Assembly: GCA_037043235.1 (NCBI GenBank)
Contig: JAWRVZ010000050.1
Location: 4,089,501-4,153,500 of the forward strand
Direction: 5' to 3'
Length of the DNA: 64,000 nucleotides
DNA from: Rhodeus uyekii
Taxonomy: Eukaryota > Chordata > Actinopteri > Cypriniformes > Acheilognathidae
Shown here: positions 1-10,107 of the stretch, one piece after another
How the letters are laid out: each line of letters begins with the position of its first letter
Position numbering within the stretch: position 1 is the stretch's first letter
Notes under the pieces: generated by a model
Seen by the model: only the letters and a program-made list of their open reading frames with translations
Databases searched by the model: none
Told to the model about the DNA's origin: nothing
Program-made: the position numbers and the translations under genes

Positions 1-159
1 ACTGAAAGGTTATTTTAACATATATTATTAAATTGCTCTTTCTAGATATTTGAATAATTTTATTTCTGTACTGGGTGAAAGGCAGTCAATTGAATATGTA
101 ATTCCTTTCAAGAAACTCAAAATAACGTACAGCAAAGCAAGCAGCTGCAATCCCAGCTT

Positions 160-295
160 TTCATCTTTGATTGATTTTCAAAGCCCACAACATGATGGCC
201 ATTTTTTGCCTCCAAGGTCATGGGTTCAATTCCCAGGTGTTTCTTGAATGCAATGCAAGTTGCTTTGGATAAAAGCGTCTTAAAAATGGAAATGG
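160..295 (-). repeat. tRNA-derived SINE fragment
   Basis: The reverse complement carries the same words as the better SINE copy at 20.62-20.79 kb: the box B-like GGGTTCAATTCCC and the run GCTTTGGATAAAAGCGTC. In this window the fragment lies in the opposite orientation to that copy. It is truncated, because the 5' tRNA-like part is not clear. It is presumably a dead copy of a short retroposon. Confidence 0.55.
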
Positions 296-1046
296 TTTCA
301 TTTTGCTTCTATCCATTGAGCATGACAGGCCTATCTGTAAGATTCTGCGGTATTTTACTATTGTTATCAACTTGTTTTGTGTAATACATTGTCAAGTTTC
401 TGGATGCAGAAAAGTAAATGAGCTTGAAAGATGAGAAATGATGACAGCATTTTCATTTTTAGGTGAACTGTCCTTTTAAGGTCCGTAATAAAGTGCCTGT
501 CCGCCAGTTACCGCCACTGATCAATTATTAAAGGAGAAAGAAGCATCTTTTACTTTCCTCTTCAAAATACCAACATGAACTACAACAGTGTCCCACACAC
601 ATGCCCTCTAGAGGCGATCAGGTGCGACCGCAGGGCATTATGAAGATGACTATCCTAGATAATCTGAATATTCATTTTAGGAAATATACACTTATTATAG
701 ATACATTCATGCATCTGTGTGAATGGAAAGAAAATGTGTAGGTACAATTATAAAACTTGACTGAACTTTGTTAAATAGTGTGTCTGCACTTGTTAATAAT
801 GATCTGTAATAATCCCACTGAAAGATGATTTGATGGAATAAGGTTTAACAGGGTTTTCTATTGGTTTGCTGGTTCTGTGTTCACGTGAATGAGATCAACA
901 GTAAGTCGTGTGACTGTCGTTCTGTAATTTTCTGTCAATGAATTATGTAAAATATCATGAGCAACTGCATATGTATGCGACGTCAGGAAAAGTGTTAAGA
1001 TATTGGTGAATGTGTTTCATTGTAGCGCCAGCAAGAGGAATGTTAA

Positions 1047-1197
1047 ATATCGTTAGCCTCAAAGCATAATTGCCTAAGTCATTTTTTGGCCAAATTGTGA
1101 TATCTGCCTATTTTTATTGTCCTTCTGTGTTTTTTTTCGTGTTTTCCAAAAACATTGAAATATGATTCAGGCAATTATGCTATGAGGCTAACGATAT
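1047..1197. repeat. Hairpin-forming inverted repeat (MITE-like)
   Basis: A 29-base arm at 1047-1075 (starts ATATCGTTAGCC) is repeated as its reverse complement at 1169-1197 with one mismatch, around a spacer of about 93 bases. Such a near-perfect palindrome in AT-rich intergenic DNA is typical of a small non-autonomous DNA transposon. No coding capacity is seen and no target duplication was confirmed. Confidence 0.65.
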
Positions 1198-3208
1198 GCT
1201 GGAATACACCAACTCACTTATGGTGTTTTCTCACTGATTAAATTGGTGGAAGATGATTAACTGAAGCTTGAGTTTTATTGACGCACAAAAAGAGGCGAAG
1301 AGACCCGTTAAAGTAGTTTCATGATTCAGAGCCATTTATACCATTTAACCATTCACTAGTTTTCTCTTATTAAGCGTTTATCATTTGTTTGTACTCCGCT
1401 ATCAAATGTGCCAATGTTGTAAATTCAGCACATTTCATCTCCCTGTACTGCGGCGTGAAAACAGAAGTTTTTCTCTTCATCAAGTGTTCGATCATCATGG
1501 ACGGACAGTTATTTCTGATCGAGTCTCTGATCAAAGCACATTTATATTTAGAATTATCACATTATAAAAACAAATCAATCAAACTTCAGGGAATCATCAG
1601 TAGTTGTGAATCAGTTTCTCCTGCTTTGGTGCAAATAAATTGTGAAACAGATGCATTGGAGAGGAAACGGCAAACCCAAGAAGAGAATGATTATTTTCTC
1701 CTTATTCTTCCTGACTGATTTGTCTTTAGTTTTGTGTTTGTTGAGGTTCTTGTCTTTCTGTGTGAGGCAGTTCCTGCAACCCAATCCAGTTGCAAGGAGG
1801 TTTGGTGTGTGTTTCACACACAGGAGCTCATGTGACAGACGTGAAAGAGTCTGGAGATGTCGTGAGGAGTAATGAGTGTCCAGAAGCTGCTGATGCCCTG
1901 ATCCAAATCTGTGAGGAGATCAGGACTCCATGCTCCATCTCAACCGGAGCCAGATGTTTCAGTGAGTGCACACAGGCACATGGAGCTGAACACACACGTG
2001 CTCTTGGTTAATAATTTACACCAATCACACAAGATAGCAGTGATCAAGTTGGAAATGTTTGCCACACATTGGGCAGTGCAGGTGAATTAATGACAGCCAT
2101 TAATAATTTCATACAATGCATGATTGTGATTTTGTTTCTCTTTGTAAATCATCTACTGCACAAAAACAAATAGACATTTACCAACTTGATGGCAAACAGA
2201 CTGATGCAAACTTTTCATGAAAGTGATGTTCTCTTTAGTCGAAGGCTTGGTTTGATCCCCTTCATCAACATCTGTCAGTCTTGTAAACATGTATTCTGTT
2301 GCAGTTCATTGTTTGAAATAAATGCATTTCACCTGCAGTACTTGGCTTGTGATGAGGTTCAACTTTGGACCCGGAATCAAAGTAAAAGCAGTCTGAGGCG
2401 TTTGGAAGCTGTATAATATTTCAATGAGAACTTTTAACTTTTTTTTATGAGTGAATGAGCTTCAATATTTAAATTATATCATGTTATTATTGTTGTTGTA
2501 AGAGTCACCGAATGAGTCACACAAGAAGCCTTAATGGACAAAATTCATAATTTTTTTTTCACACTGACTTCACGTAAATCAATTAATACACCATTCTGTG
2601 TAATAATATGAGTGGCGAATGTCACCACGTGAACACAAATCCAGTGTTTTTTGTGGATTGGTTTGCATGCTTTTGTTTATAAGTAAGGATATGATGTTAC
2701 AGTGTTCGTTTACAGGTGACTAAATACATTTACTGTATTTGCAAAATGTAAATTTCAATAAAGAGAATTTACAGATTAGGTTTACATTAGGTGATTCTCT
2801 GCAGTTTCTGCCAGTGGTTGGTGTTTAGCTGGTTAGTGGTGCTATTAGAAATCGTTACTATATCATCTGGCTACAAATTACATTGTAATTTAAATTATTT
2901 TGTCATACAATAAACACGATTCTTGCTTGGATATTTTAATTAAACATAAAAAAAAATGTTTTACAATGCACCAAAAATAAAACTTGCGCTTGCAAGTTTC
3001 AAAAATAAACTGGATCAAAGCGGTTATCAGCACCAGGACGACTGTAAACCTCTCTGTAGTTGTAAGATAACTCTCAAACACCATGCGCGCCATATAACGA
3101 GTACAAAGGTTGTTTTCACCTTCTAATGCCATTGTGCTTCACACCTTTCTGAAAGCTTGAACGCCTGTTGACCCGTGTTATTTTGCTAATTATTCTCTCT
3201 CCTGACCC

Positions 3209-3228
3209 ATGAGAGTTTCTCTGAGGAG
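3209..3228 (+). other. Possible alternative 5' exon of GTPase copy 1
   Basis: An ATG at 3209 is followed by six codons plus two bases and a strong donor (GAG then GTAAGAG, intron from 3229). Joined to 10108 it keeps the GTPase frame, so it could be an alternative start. The same exon end and donor recur at 18326 upstream of GTPase copy 2, but there the ATG is absent. That makes a 5' untranslated exon the more cautious reading. Both copies lie inside a duplicated upstream block. Confidence 0.4.
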
Positions 3229-3655
3229 GTAAGAGAGATCCTTCACTCTGAGTTCTCTGTATGTTGTGAGAAGTGAATAATCTGTGTATTTATATAAATA
3301 CTTGAGATGTATAGTTTGGATTTTGTAAGTGAAAAATATGAATTTTACCAGAAAACATCCTGCAAAAGTGCAAACAAAGAACACCATTTGAACAATGAAT
3401 ATATTCAGTTTGTGAAAAAGAAAATTTAAATACAATTTGAAAACATATCTGTACTACACAGTGTTTTGCTGTTAAAAAATAAATAAAATCATCCAGTGTT
3501 TTTTTTTTTAAGTCTATAGATTATTTAAAGGATATATCACATACAAAATACACAATTTGTAGAATTAAAGCACTCATATTCTTAGGCAACTATTTAATTG
3601 CGTTGACGTAAGCAGACTGGAGAGAGAGCGTGATTTCTGATCCCTTCTAATCACC

Positions 3656-3666
3656 ATGGATTCCAG
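3656..3666 (+). CDS. First coding exon of GTPase copy 1 (11 bases)
   Basis: The sequence reads ATG GAT TCC AG and is followed directly by a GTGAGT donor. It encodes Met-Asp-Ser and two bases of a Ser codon. The large exon beginning at 10108 supplies the missing base and stays open, so the spliced CDS would be 528 codons including stop, a 527-residue protein. The context ATCACC before the ATG and the donor are nearly identical at GTPase copy 4 (48998-49008), which supports the call. The implied intron (3667-10107) contains a complete DIRS element. Transcript evidence is lacking. Confidence 0.6.
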
Positions 3667-3669
3667 GTG

Positions 3670-4953
3670 AGTTAACATTTAAATTAACACATTTCTACTT
3701 TTTTTAAATCAAGTTGAAGGCAAAAATGTCTATGTTTGTGTATATCGTCTGGTGTGATAGTCTGTAAACTGATTCTTATATCAATTCAACGGTCACAGCC
3801 TATGAATGTCACAGCAGTCACTCTGACATGAAAAATACATCACTGTCGCAATCAAAGAAACAGAAAGATCAACAGAATAAACCGCAGTAGCGATCTTGTT
3901 GTTTACAATAACAGTGGATTTCAATCTTGCTCCTGGGGACTGCTCTGCACATTCTGTATGTTTTTCTTATCTTGCACATTAAGGGCTATTTACCCAAGAG
4001 TTTTTAACTAAAAATGGAAAACTGTTTATGTTGAAGCTGTTTATTTACACGACAATGGGTTTTTGGGGCCATAAAAAATACGAACCTGTGAAAGCAGGAT
4101 TTTTTGAAAACTATAATTGAGCTACAGCTCATGAGGAACAGCATCACAGCCCACACTCGTCCACAGTCTACCCCTTACAGCTTGAGCGCTCCTCAGCCTA
4201 GATAGGGTTCTGAACAGTTTGGAGTTCTGTTCCACATCCCAAGACCAGAAGCCTACTTTTCTTGTATCAGACTCTTAAGGATCATGTGAAAGATACACAA
4301 GCCTGAGTATCTAAAGGCTGAAAGTTGTCGGGTGAGAACCAGTACAGAAGTTCTCTACCTGGACAGACCATCAACCCACTCTCATGTTCTGCTGAAAGTC
4401 ATCAGAGCACAACAAAGAGGGGGGGGACACTAGACACTCACACGATTCTGGAGAATGGATCAGAGAGCACAATGCTCCTCCCTGAGGCGGTTTACAAACT
4501 GGACCTGCAGAAGCCTGAGGACCTTGCTCTCTGCACAATTTTGACAGGAAATCTAAATTTATAAAGAATCTGAAAACTCATTAAAAATGTCAATCCCAAC
4601 ATAATGTTTAGGATAGACGCTTAGCAGGATAAGGGGGCGGTGGAATTCCTGGAGGCCAAGATGTGGCAGGTAAAGGTCACAGCTGTCCATGCCAAAGCCA
4701 CTTTCAACTCCCTCCAACTTAATGAAACCAATTTCAAAGATACAGTTTTGAAAAGAAGCATTGAGAATTTGCACTCTATTCCATTACACTGCAATATTGA
4801 TGATAATAAGTGGTCTGACATGTTTAAGTCAAATTCATTTAAGTAAAAATCATATAAATCTAAATATAACATGGAAATATGCAATTAGAAGACTGCTGAC
4901 CCCAAGACAAATATTAGTGTTTTAAAAGCCAACTGTAATTGTAGTAAACTATA
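3670..4953. other. Intronic DNA of GTPase copy 1, no gene recognised
   Basis: Short open frames at 4325-4564 and 4640-4846 have no domain I recognise. The stretch around 4120-4560 has a more even base composition and may derive from an old mobile element, but I cannot name it. It ends at the left terminus of the DIRS element. Confidence 0.4.
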
Positions 4954-5217
4954 GTTCCCTTTCTGGGAACTTGAGCTGTGTCGAAGCACTAGGGGAAATA
5001 GCCTTGCGTGAGTCACGTGAAGATCTGTGCAACCAATGAGAAACGAACGCGTGTGAATGCGTCACTGCCGGCGGTAGCCGGTGACGTCATGAGGAAGAGC
5101 ATAAAGGCGCGTCTGAAACCGGGGCGCGTCAGCTCTGAATGCCTTCAGCGTGCTGTGTCTGTGTGAGAGTGATTTTGAGTTGAGATAGCTAAAAATCAAC
5201 AGAATGAGTGTGAAAAT

Positions 5218-6596
5218 GTGGCGAATGAACAGAGGTTCACACCGTGTGTTTATCCTTGCCCACGTTTCATAACATGTTATGAACATGTTATGTGTGTAAT
5301 CTGTTTGGGAGTGGAGCATGCATGGTCGGCACTTGAGAGTGCCGGTTGTAAGGACTGCGAGAGGTTCTATCTGCATGCTAACTGTGGTACAGTGGATAGT
5401 GTGTTTGCCTATTCATTGCATGATCTCCGCTCCCGCCTGGCGGTCTGTAACGAGGCCGCCCAGGCTAGTGTTCCCCGCGATTCGGGACCTGCAGTAGCCG
5501 AGGCTTTGTGGCGCTCTCGGTCCTGGGGATCACAAATGGATCTCGCTGAGGCTGCTGGGGTGGGTCCGTCCTTACCTCAGCCTTCACGAGATCAAGCGGG
5601 TCCCAGTCACGAGCACTCTGAGTGAGATGCCCGTGCTGTGACTCCAACACTAGCTCTATCAAGTTCAGAGAGTGAGATCGATTTAGCTAGTGTTGACCCG
5701 GTCGAGGAGGATTCGCCACTCTCCTCGCCGGCGTTTGAGGAGCTTGTTGAGGTTGTGGCGCGAGCGGTCTCTCGTCTGGGGCTTGATTGGCCAGCAGAGA
5801 CCAGAAGCGCTCGTCCTAAGTATGTTAGACGAGCGTTATCTTCTGACTCGCGTCATTTCCCCGCGCCGAACAATGCCTTTCATACCTGATTTACATGCCG
5901 AGGTATCTAGATTTTGGGTAAGGCCAGCCTCTGAGAAAATGTATACACGTAATATTACGATGTATAATAATCTAGTAGGGGCTCAAGATCATTGATATGG
6001 AGGGTTGAAGAAAGTGGATGAGGGCGAGTTACCTCGTCCCTCAGTCTGCGTCCTCCATTAAAGCTCTGGCGCTCCCCTCCAAGCCGATGCGCGTCACGTC
6101 GTCTTTGGTGGGGAAAGCATACTCAGCATCGAGTCATGCCGCAGTGTGTCTGCACTGCACGACACTGCTGCAGGCATATCAGGCGGAGTTGCTTGGGGAC
6201 CTCAACGAGGGCGGCGGTATCGGTCCGGAGGCAGTGGCAGAGCTGCGCCGGACCGTGGATCTGTCTCTTCGGGCCACTAGGGAGATGGCCTACTCTGTGG
6301 GCCGCTCCATGGCAGCTCTGGTGGCTACGGAGAGACACCTTTTGGCTCAATTTGTCAGCTATGAAAGATAGGACAAATTTGTTTTGCTGGACGCTCCTCT
6401 GTCCCCTTCGGGCTTGTTCGGCGATGCCGTGAAAAGCGTCTTCGACGAGTTTCAGGAGGCTGCTCGACAGCAGGTGGCGTTTAGCGAATTTCTTCCCCGC
6501 CGCCTCCAAGTGAGACCGCCAGTCAAGCACTGTCTCAAAGCTCCTCGCACAGGGCCGCTCAGAAACAAAGTGTCGCCACCCGTTTTCCTCCGGTAA
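5218..6596 (+). pseudogene. DIRS element 1 gag-like ORF, broken
   Basis: The open pieces at 5218-5625, 5638-5889, 6018-6371 and 6384-6596 lie in different frames and together cover a gag-like region. The first piece holds a cysteine pattern (CPRFITCYEH, then CVICLG and CKDCERF) that matches the equivalent ORF of DIRS element 2, where it reads CPRFITGNDTH and CVSCLEEDHA. Later pieces share the words VCLHCTTLLQAYQAELLGDL with element 2. The protein is expected to bind element RNA. Frameshifts and stops make it non-functional here. Confidence 0.65.
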
Positions 6597-6756
6597 TCCC
6601 CGGGGGGGTCGGGCCGACAAGTTCAAGTTCATGCCGCTGGTAGAAGGGGTGATTTGAGGGTTATCTTGAACGCCAAGTAGGCTAAGACTAAGCGGCCCTG
6701 ATAACAAGCTGCAACAAGGTGGTGTCTCCCAGGAGCAGCTCTAGAGTCAGCCCGCC

Positions 6757-8490
6757 ATGGGAAAACCACCCCCTCTGAGGAGGGTCTTAGAGCAATCCAC
6801 CCGGGTTTCCGGTATCAGCCCCGGCTCAGTGGTGGATATGTTCTTAGTACCAGAGACCAGCCCGCAGAGGCTGGTTCCCTTAGTAGAATTCCGGGCTGCG
6901 TGGTTACGGCTACCCGGTATCTCTCAGTGGGTCCTGCGCACGGTAAAAATAACCCAGCAGGCTCTGGTCATGGAGCAAGAAGTGGACACTCTGCTGGCGA
7001 AAGGGGCCATCGGGTATGGACCCCTCGTGAACAGCAAGTCCGGGCTTTTCAGCTGTTACTTCATAGTTCCGAAGGGAGGATGGAAGGTTGCGGCTCATTC
7101 TGGACTTTTGTCTCTTAAATTGATGCGAAGAGATGCGACGCTCAGGCGGATCGTAGTACAGATTAGGTCCTTAACGGGTCCGGCACTATCGACATCAGAG
7201 ACATATAAATCCCTCATTCCCATCCTTCCACAATAGGAAGTTCCTGTGGTTCGCCTTCAGGGGGGAAGGCGTACCAGTATTAGTGCTTCCGTGTTTGGTC
7301 CGGCTGCTCTAAGCTCCTCTGTACTTGCAAGGTACTATCGTGTCCTGAACTATGTCGACAACTTGGCTTACCCTGGCCAAGTCGCCGCAGTTAGAAGCAC
7401 AACATCGAGGTGCTGTGCCCGCACACAGAGGAGCTGGGGTTAAGACTAAGACCAGGGGTTCTCCCTGAGGGGTACCCGCTTCGCAATCAAGGTCACGGGG
7501 CGATGCCCACGCACCCTGAGCATGCGGAAGAACTCTTGGTTCTCGCCTCACGATGCTTACGGCTGAACACCAAGAAGAGTGTACTTTCTCCTACTCAGAG
7601 AACCACTTTCTTGGGGGTCATTTGGGACTCAGTGGCCGTGTCTGCTCGGCTCTCCCCCGAGCGCATTAAGGCCGTTCGTCTAGCCGTTAGGAGCATTAAG
7701 CTGGGCCAGCCACTCATGGTGGTGGCTAAAGACCAGGGGTTCTCCCTGAGGGGTAACCCGCTTCGCGATCAAGGTCACGGGGCGATGCCCACGCACCCTG
7801 AGCATGCGGAAGAACTCCTGGTTCTCGTCGATGCTTACGGCGGAACACCAAGAAGAGTGTACTTTCTCCCACTCAGAGAACCACTTTCTTGGGAGTCATT
7901 TGGGACTCAGTGGCCATGTCTGCTCGGTTCCTCCCCGAGAGCATCTAGGCCGTTCGTTGAGCTGTTAAGCGACGAGTGACACTCTTACGCTGAACACCAA
8001 GAAGAGTGTTCTTTCTCCCACGTAGAGAACCACTTTCTTGGGAGTCTTTGGGACTCAGTGGCTATGTTGGCTCGGCTCTTCCCCGAGCGCATTCAAGCCT
8101 TCGTTCAGCCGTCAAGAGTATCGAGGGGCAGCCACTCACGTGAGACACTCTGAGGTGTTAGGGTCCATGCAGCGGCTCCAGCGATTATTCCATGGGGCCG
8201 ACTGTGTGCGAGACCCCTGCAGTGGTGGCTGAAGACCAGGGGTTCTCCCCAAGGGCTGGAACCCTTGGTCCCCTTCTTATTTGGAGCAGATTTGGGACAG
8301 ATACGGCAGGCACAGGTCTCCTGTTTGCCTCCGTAAGAATTTCTCTGCCCTCTGTGGCTTTCGTTTAAACATCCAGTGCCTCTGGGGCGGGTTGTTATGG
8401 TACAGGCGTGGCCGAGGCTACGCCTGTACGCTTTTTCCTCCCATCACTCTTCTCCCGGGAGTTCTGGCCCAGGCGGAGGGTTGCTGACCC
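6757..8490 (+). pseudogene. DIRS element 1 reverse transcriptase/RNase H remnant
   Basis: The piece at 6757-7236 has the word YFIVPKGGWK, the degraded RT fingers motif usually followed by a conserved RP..D. The piece at 7246-7443 reads RVLNYVDNLAYP where elements 2 and 3 read NYIDDWL, so the second catalytic aspartate is replaced by Asn. The piece at 7410-7979 carries the RT thumb words LNTKKSVLSP and RTTFLGVIWDS, but this stretch is repeated up to three times (see findings). Several frames are needed to read through. The enzyme that copies the element RNA is dead in this copy. Confidence 0.7.
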
Positions 8491-8547
8491 TGCCCAGAGC
8501 TAATGTTTCTGGCCCCTTAGGGGGTCCAGCTCATAGAATCCGATCTC

Positions 8548-9530
8548 TCAGCTGAGGTTGTAGAGACCATCTGTCAGTCCAGAGCTCCCTCCACGAGGAA
8601 ACTCTACACCTTGATCTTCATGTCTTGGTGTAGCGAAAAGCAGATGAACCAAGTAACCTGTCAAGTCGGCAAAGTACCGGAGTTCCTGCAAGAAAGATTT
8701 GCGGCAGGGCTGTCCCCCTCCACCTTGAAGGTCTACGTGGCTGCCATAGCGGCTTGCCACGTACCTCTGGGTGGGGTATCCTTGGGCAGGGACCCCCTAG
8801 TCACTCATTTCCTCCGTGGTACACTAAGGCTGAGACCTGCGGCACAGACCAGGGTGCCGGCTTGGGACCTGTCCGTGGTACTCCTAGGCCTGTCCCAGCC
8901 ACCCCTTGAACCTTTAGAGGAATCTCTATTAAGTACCTCTCTCTTTAGACCCTTCTTTTGCTGGCAATCGCCTCGCTCAAGAGGGTCGGGGATCTTCAGG
9001 CCCTCTTAGTGGCCCCTTCATGTCTTCAGTTTGCGCCCGGGATGGGAAAGGCATTTCTCCACCCGAGGCCAGGCTATATCCCCAAGGTTCCCACTGAGGT
9101 GGCTCGGTCTATCACGCTGCAGGCCTTCTGCCCTCCCCCATTTGATGATCATGAGCAGGAGCAAGAACAAGGTCTGTCCAGTGCGAGCACTGGACGCTTA
9201 CGTTCCAAGACTGCCACTTGGCGTAGGTTGGACCAACTGTTCGTTTGCGTTGGCTTTAGGACCCCTAAGGGGGCTCCAGCTTCTAAGCAAACACTAAGCA
9301 GGTGGATAGTCGAGGCTATCTGTCTAGCTTACGAGTCGGCCGGACATGCTTCTCCTTTGAGGGTCTGAGCCCACTCCACTAGGAGCATGGCGGCATCCAA
9401 GACTCTCCTCTCCGGAGTCTCCTTGTCTGATGTTTGTGCTCTGGCTGGCTGGTCCTCACCGCACACATTCATGAGGTTCTACCAGCTAGACCTCGATGCC
9501 GCCCCGGGAACCAGGGTGCTCTCTCAGTGA
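8548..9530 (+). pseudogene. DIRS element 1 tyrosine recombinase, broken
   Basis: The N-terminal half (8611-8930) has the words FLQERFAAGLSPSTLKVYV and FLRGTLRLRPA. A frameshift near 8930 moves the C-terminal half to the frame of 8958-9368, with LKRVGDLQAL and TPKGAPASKQTLSRWIVE. The conserved catalytic box appears as V-stop-AHSTRSMAASK at about 9363-9397, so a stop codon has replaced the Arg that precedes AHSTR in element 2. Downstream GWSSPHTFMRFYQLDL contains the expected His and nucleophile Tyr. The family integrates circular element DNA without target duplication. At least two disabling changes make this a pseudogene. Confidence 0.8.
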
Positions 9531-9956
9531 GCTGGGACACACCCGGATGCTGACGTCGCTGAGGTGGCGTTGGCATAACGTTCCCCTAGTGCTTCGACAC
9601 AGCTCGAGTTCCCAGAAAGGGAACGTCTCGGGTTACGTATGTAACCCTGGTTCCCTGAGAGGAACGAGACGCTGTGTCTTTGCCTCAGCTCCTGGCGCCT
9701 CCGGGCCCGCTTCAGGCATTCATGGCTGACGCGCCCCGGTTTCAGACGCGCCTTTATGCTCTTCCTCATGACGTCACCGGCTACCGCCGGCAGTGACGCA
9801 TTCACACGCGTTCGTTTCTCATTGGTTGCACAGATCTTCACGTGACTCACGCAAGGCTATTTCCCCTAGTGCTTCGACACAGCGTCTCGTTCCCCTCAGG
9901 GAACCAGGGTTACATACGTAACCCGAGACGTTTCTTTACCTTCTTATTCCTGTTAA

Positions 9957-10012
9957 ATATATATATATATATATATATATGTATATGTGTATGTATGTAT
10001 GTATGTATGAGT
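9957..10012. repeat. TA and GTAT microsatellite
   Basis: A TA dinucleotide run of about 24 bases is followed by GTAT tetranucleotides. It lies between the DIRS right end and the GTPase copy 1 acceptor, inside the intron. Confidence 0.85.
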
Positions 10013-10107
10013 ATATATTGCTCATCATGACTGCCTTTTTATGGATGTTTAAAATCTTTAACTCTTTCTACACTGTCTAACATATGGCTCCATATTTATT
10101 TACCCAG

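Larger units (their letters stand above)
1..3189. other. AT-rich intergenic DNA upstream of GTPase copy 1
   Basis: I see no convincing gene here. Short open frames between 1385 and 2420 lack recognisable domains or homologues. The stretch holds a SINE fragment near 160-290, a hairpin-forming inverted repeat at 1047-1197, and, from about 2820, DNA that is duplicated at 17.93-18.40 kb upstream of GTPase copy 2. Confidence 0.5.
4954..9929 (+). mobile_element. DIRS-type tyrosine-recombinase retroelement 1 (degraded)
   Basis: The ends are inverted: about 150 bases from 4970 recur as their reverse complement at 9715-9890. Near the right end, 9580-9690, lies an internal complementary region. Its left half is complementary to the left tip (GTTCCCTTTCTGGGAAC) and its right half to the right tip (ACATACGTAACCCGAGAC). 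This split copy of both tips is the hallmark of DIRS elements, which use it to rebuild their ends through a circular intermediate. Between the ends lie remnants of gag, reverse transcriptase/RNase H and tyrosine recombinase in the usual order. The element sits in intron 1 of GTPase copy 1 and is much richer in GC than its surroundings. Confidence 0.88.

Noticed and set aside
1389..2011. Small overlapping frames as host exons
   Set aside because: Frames overlap each other on both strands, show no domain, and have no clear splice sites.
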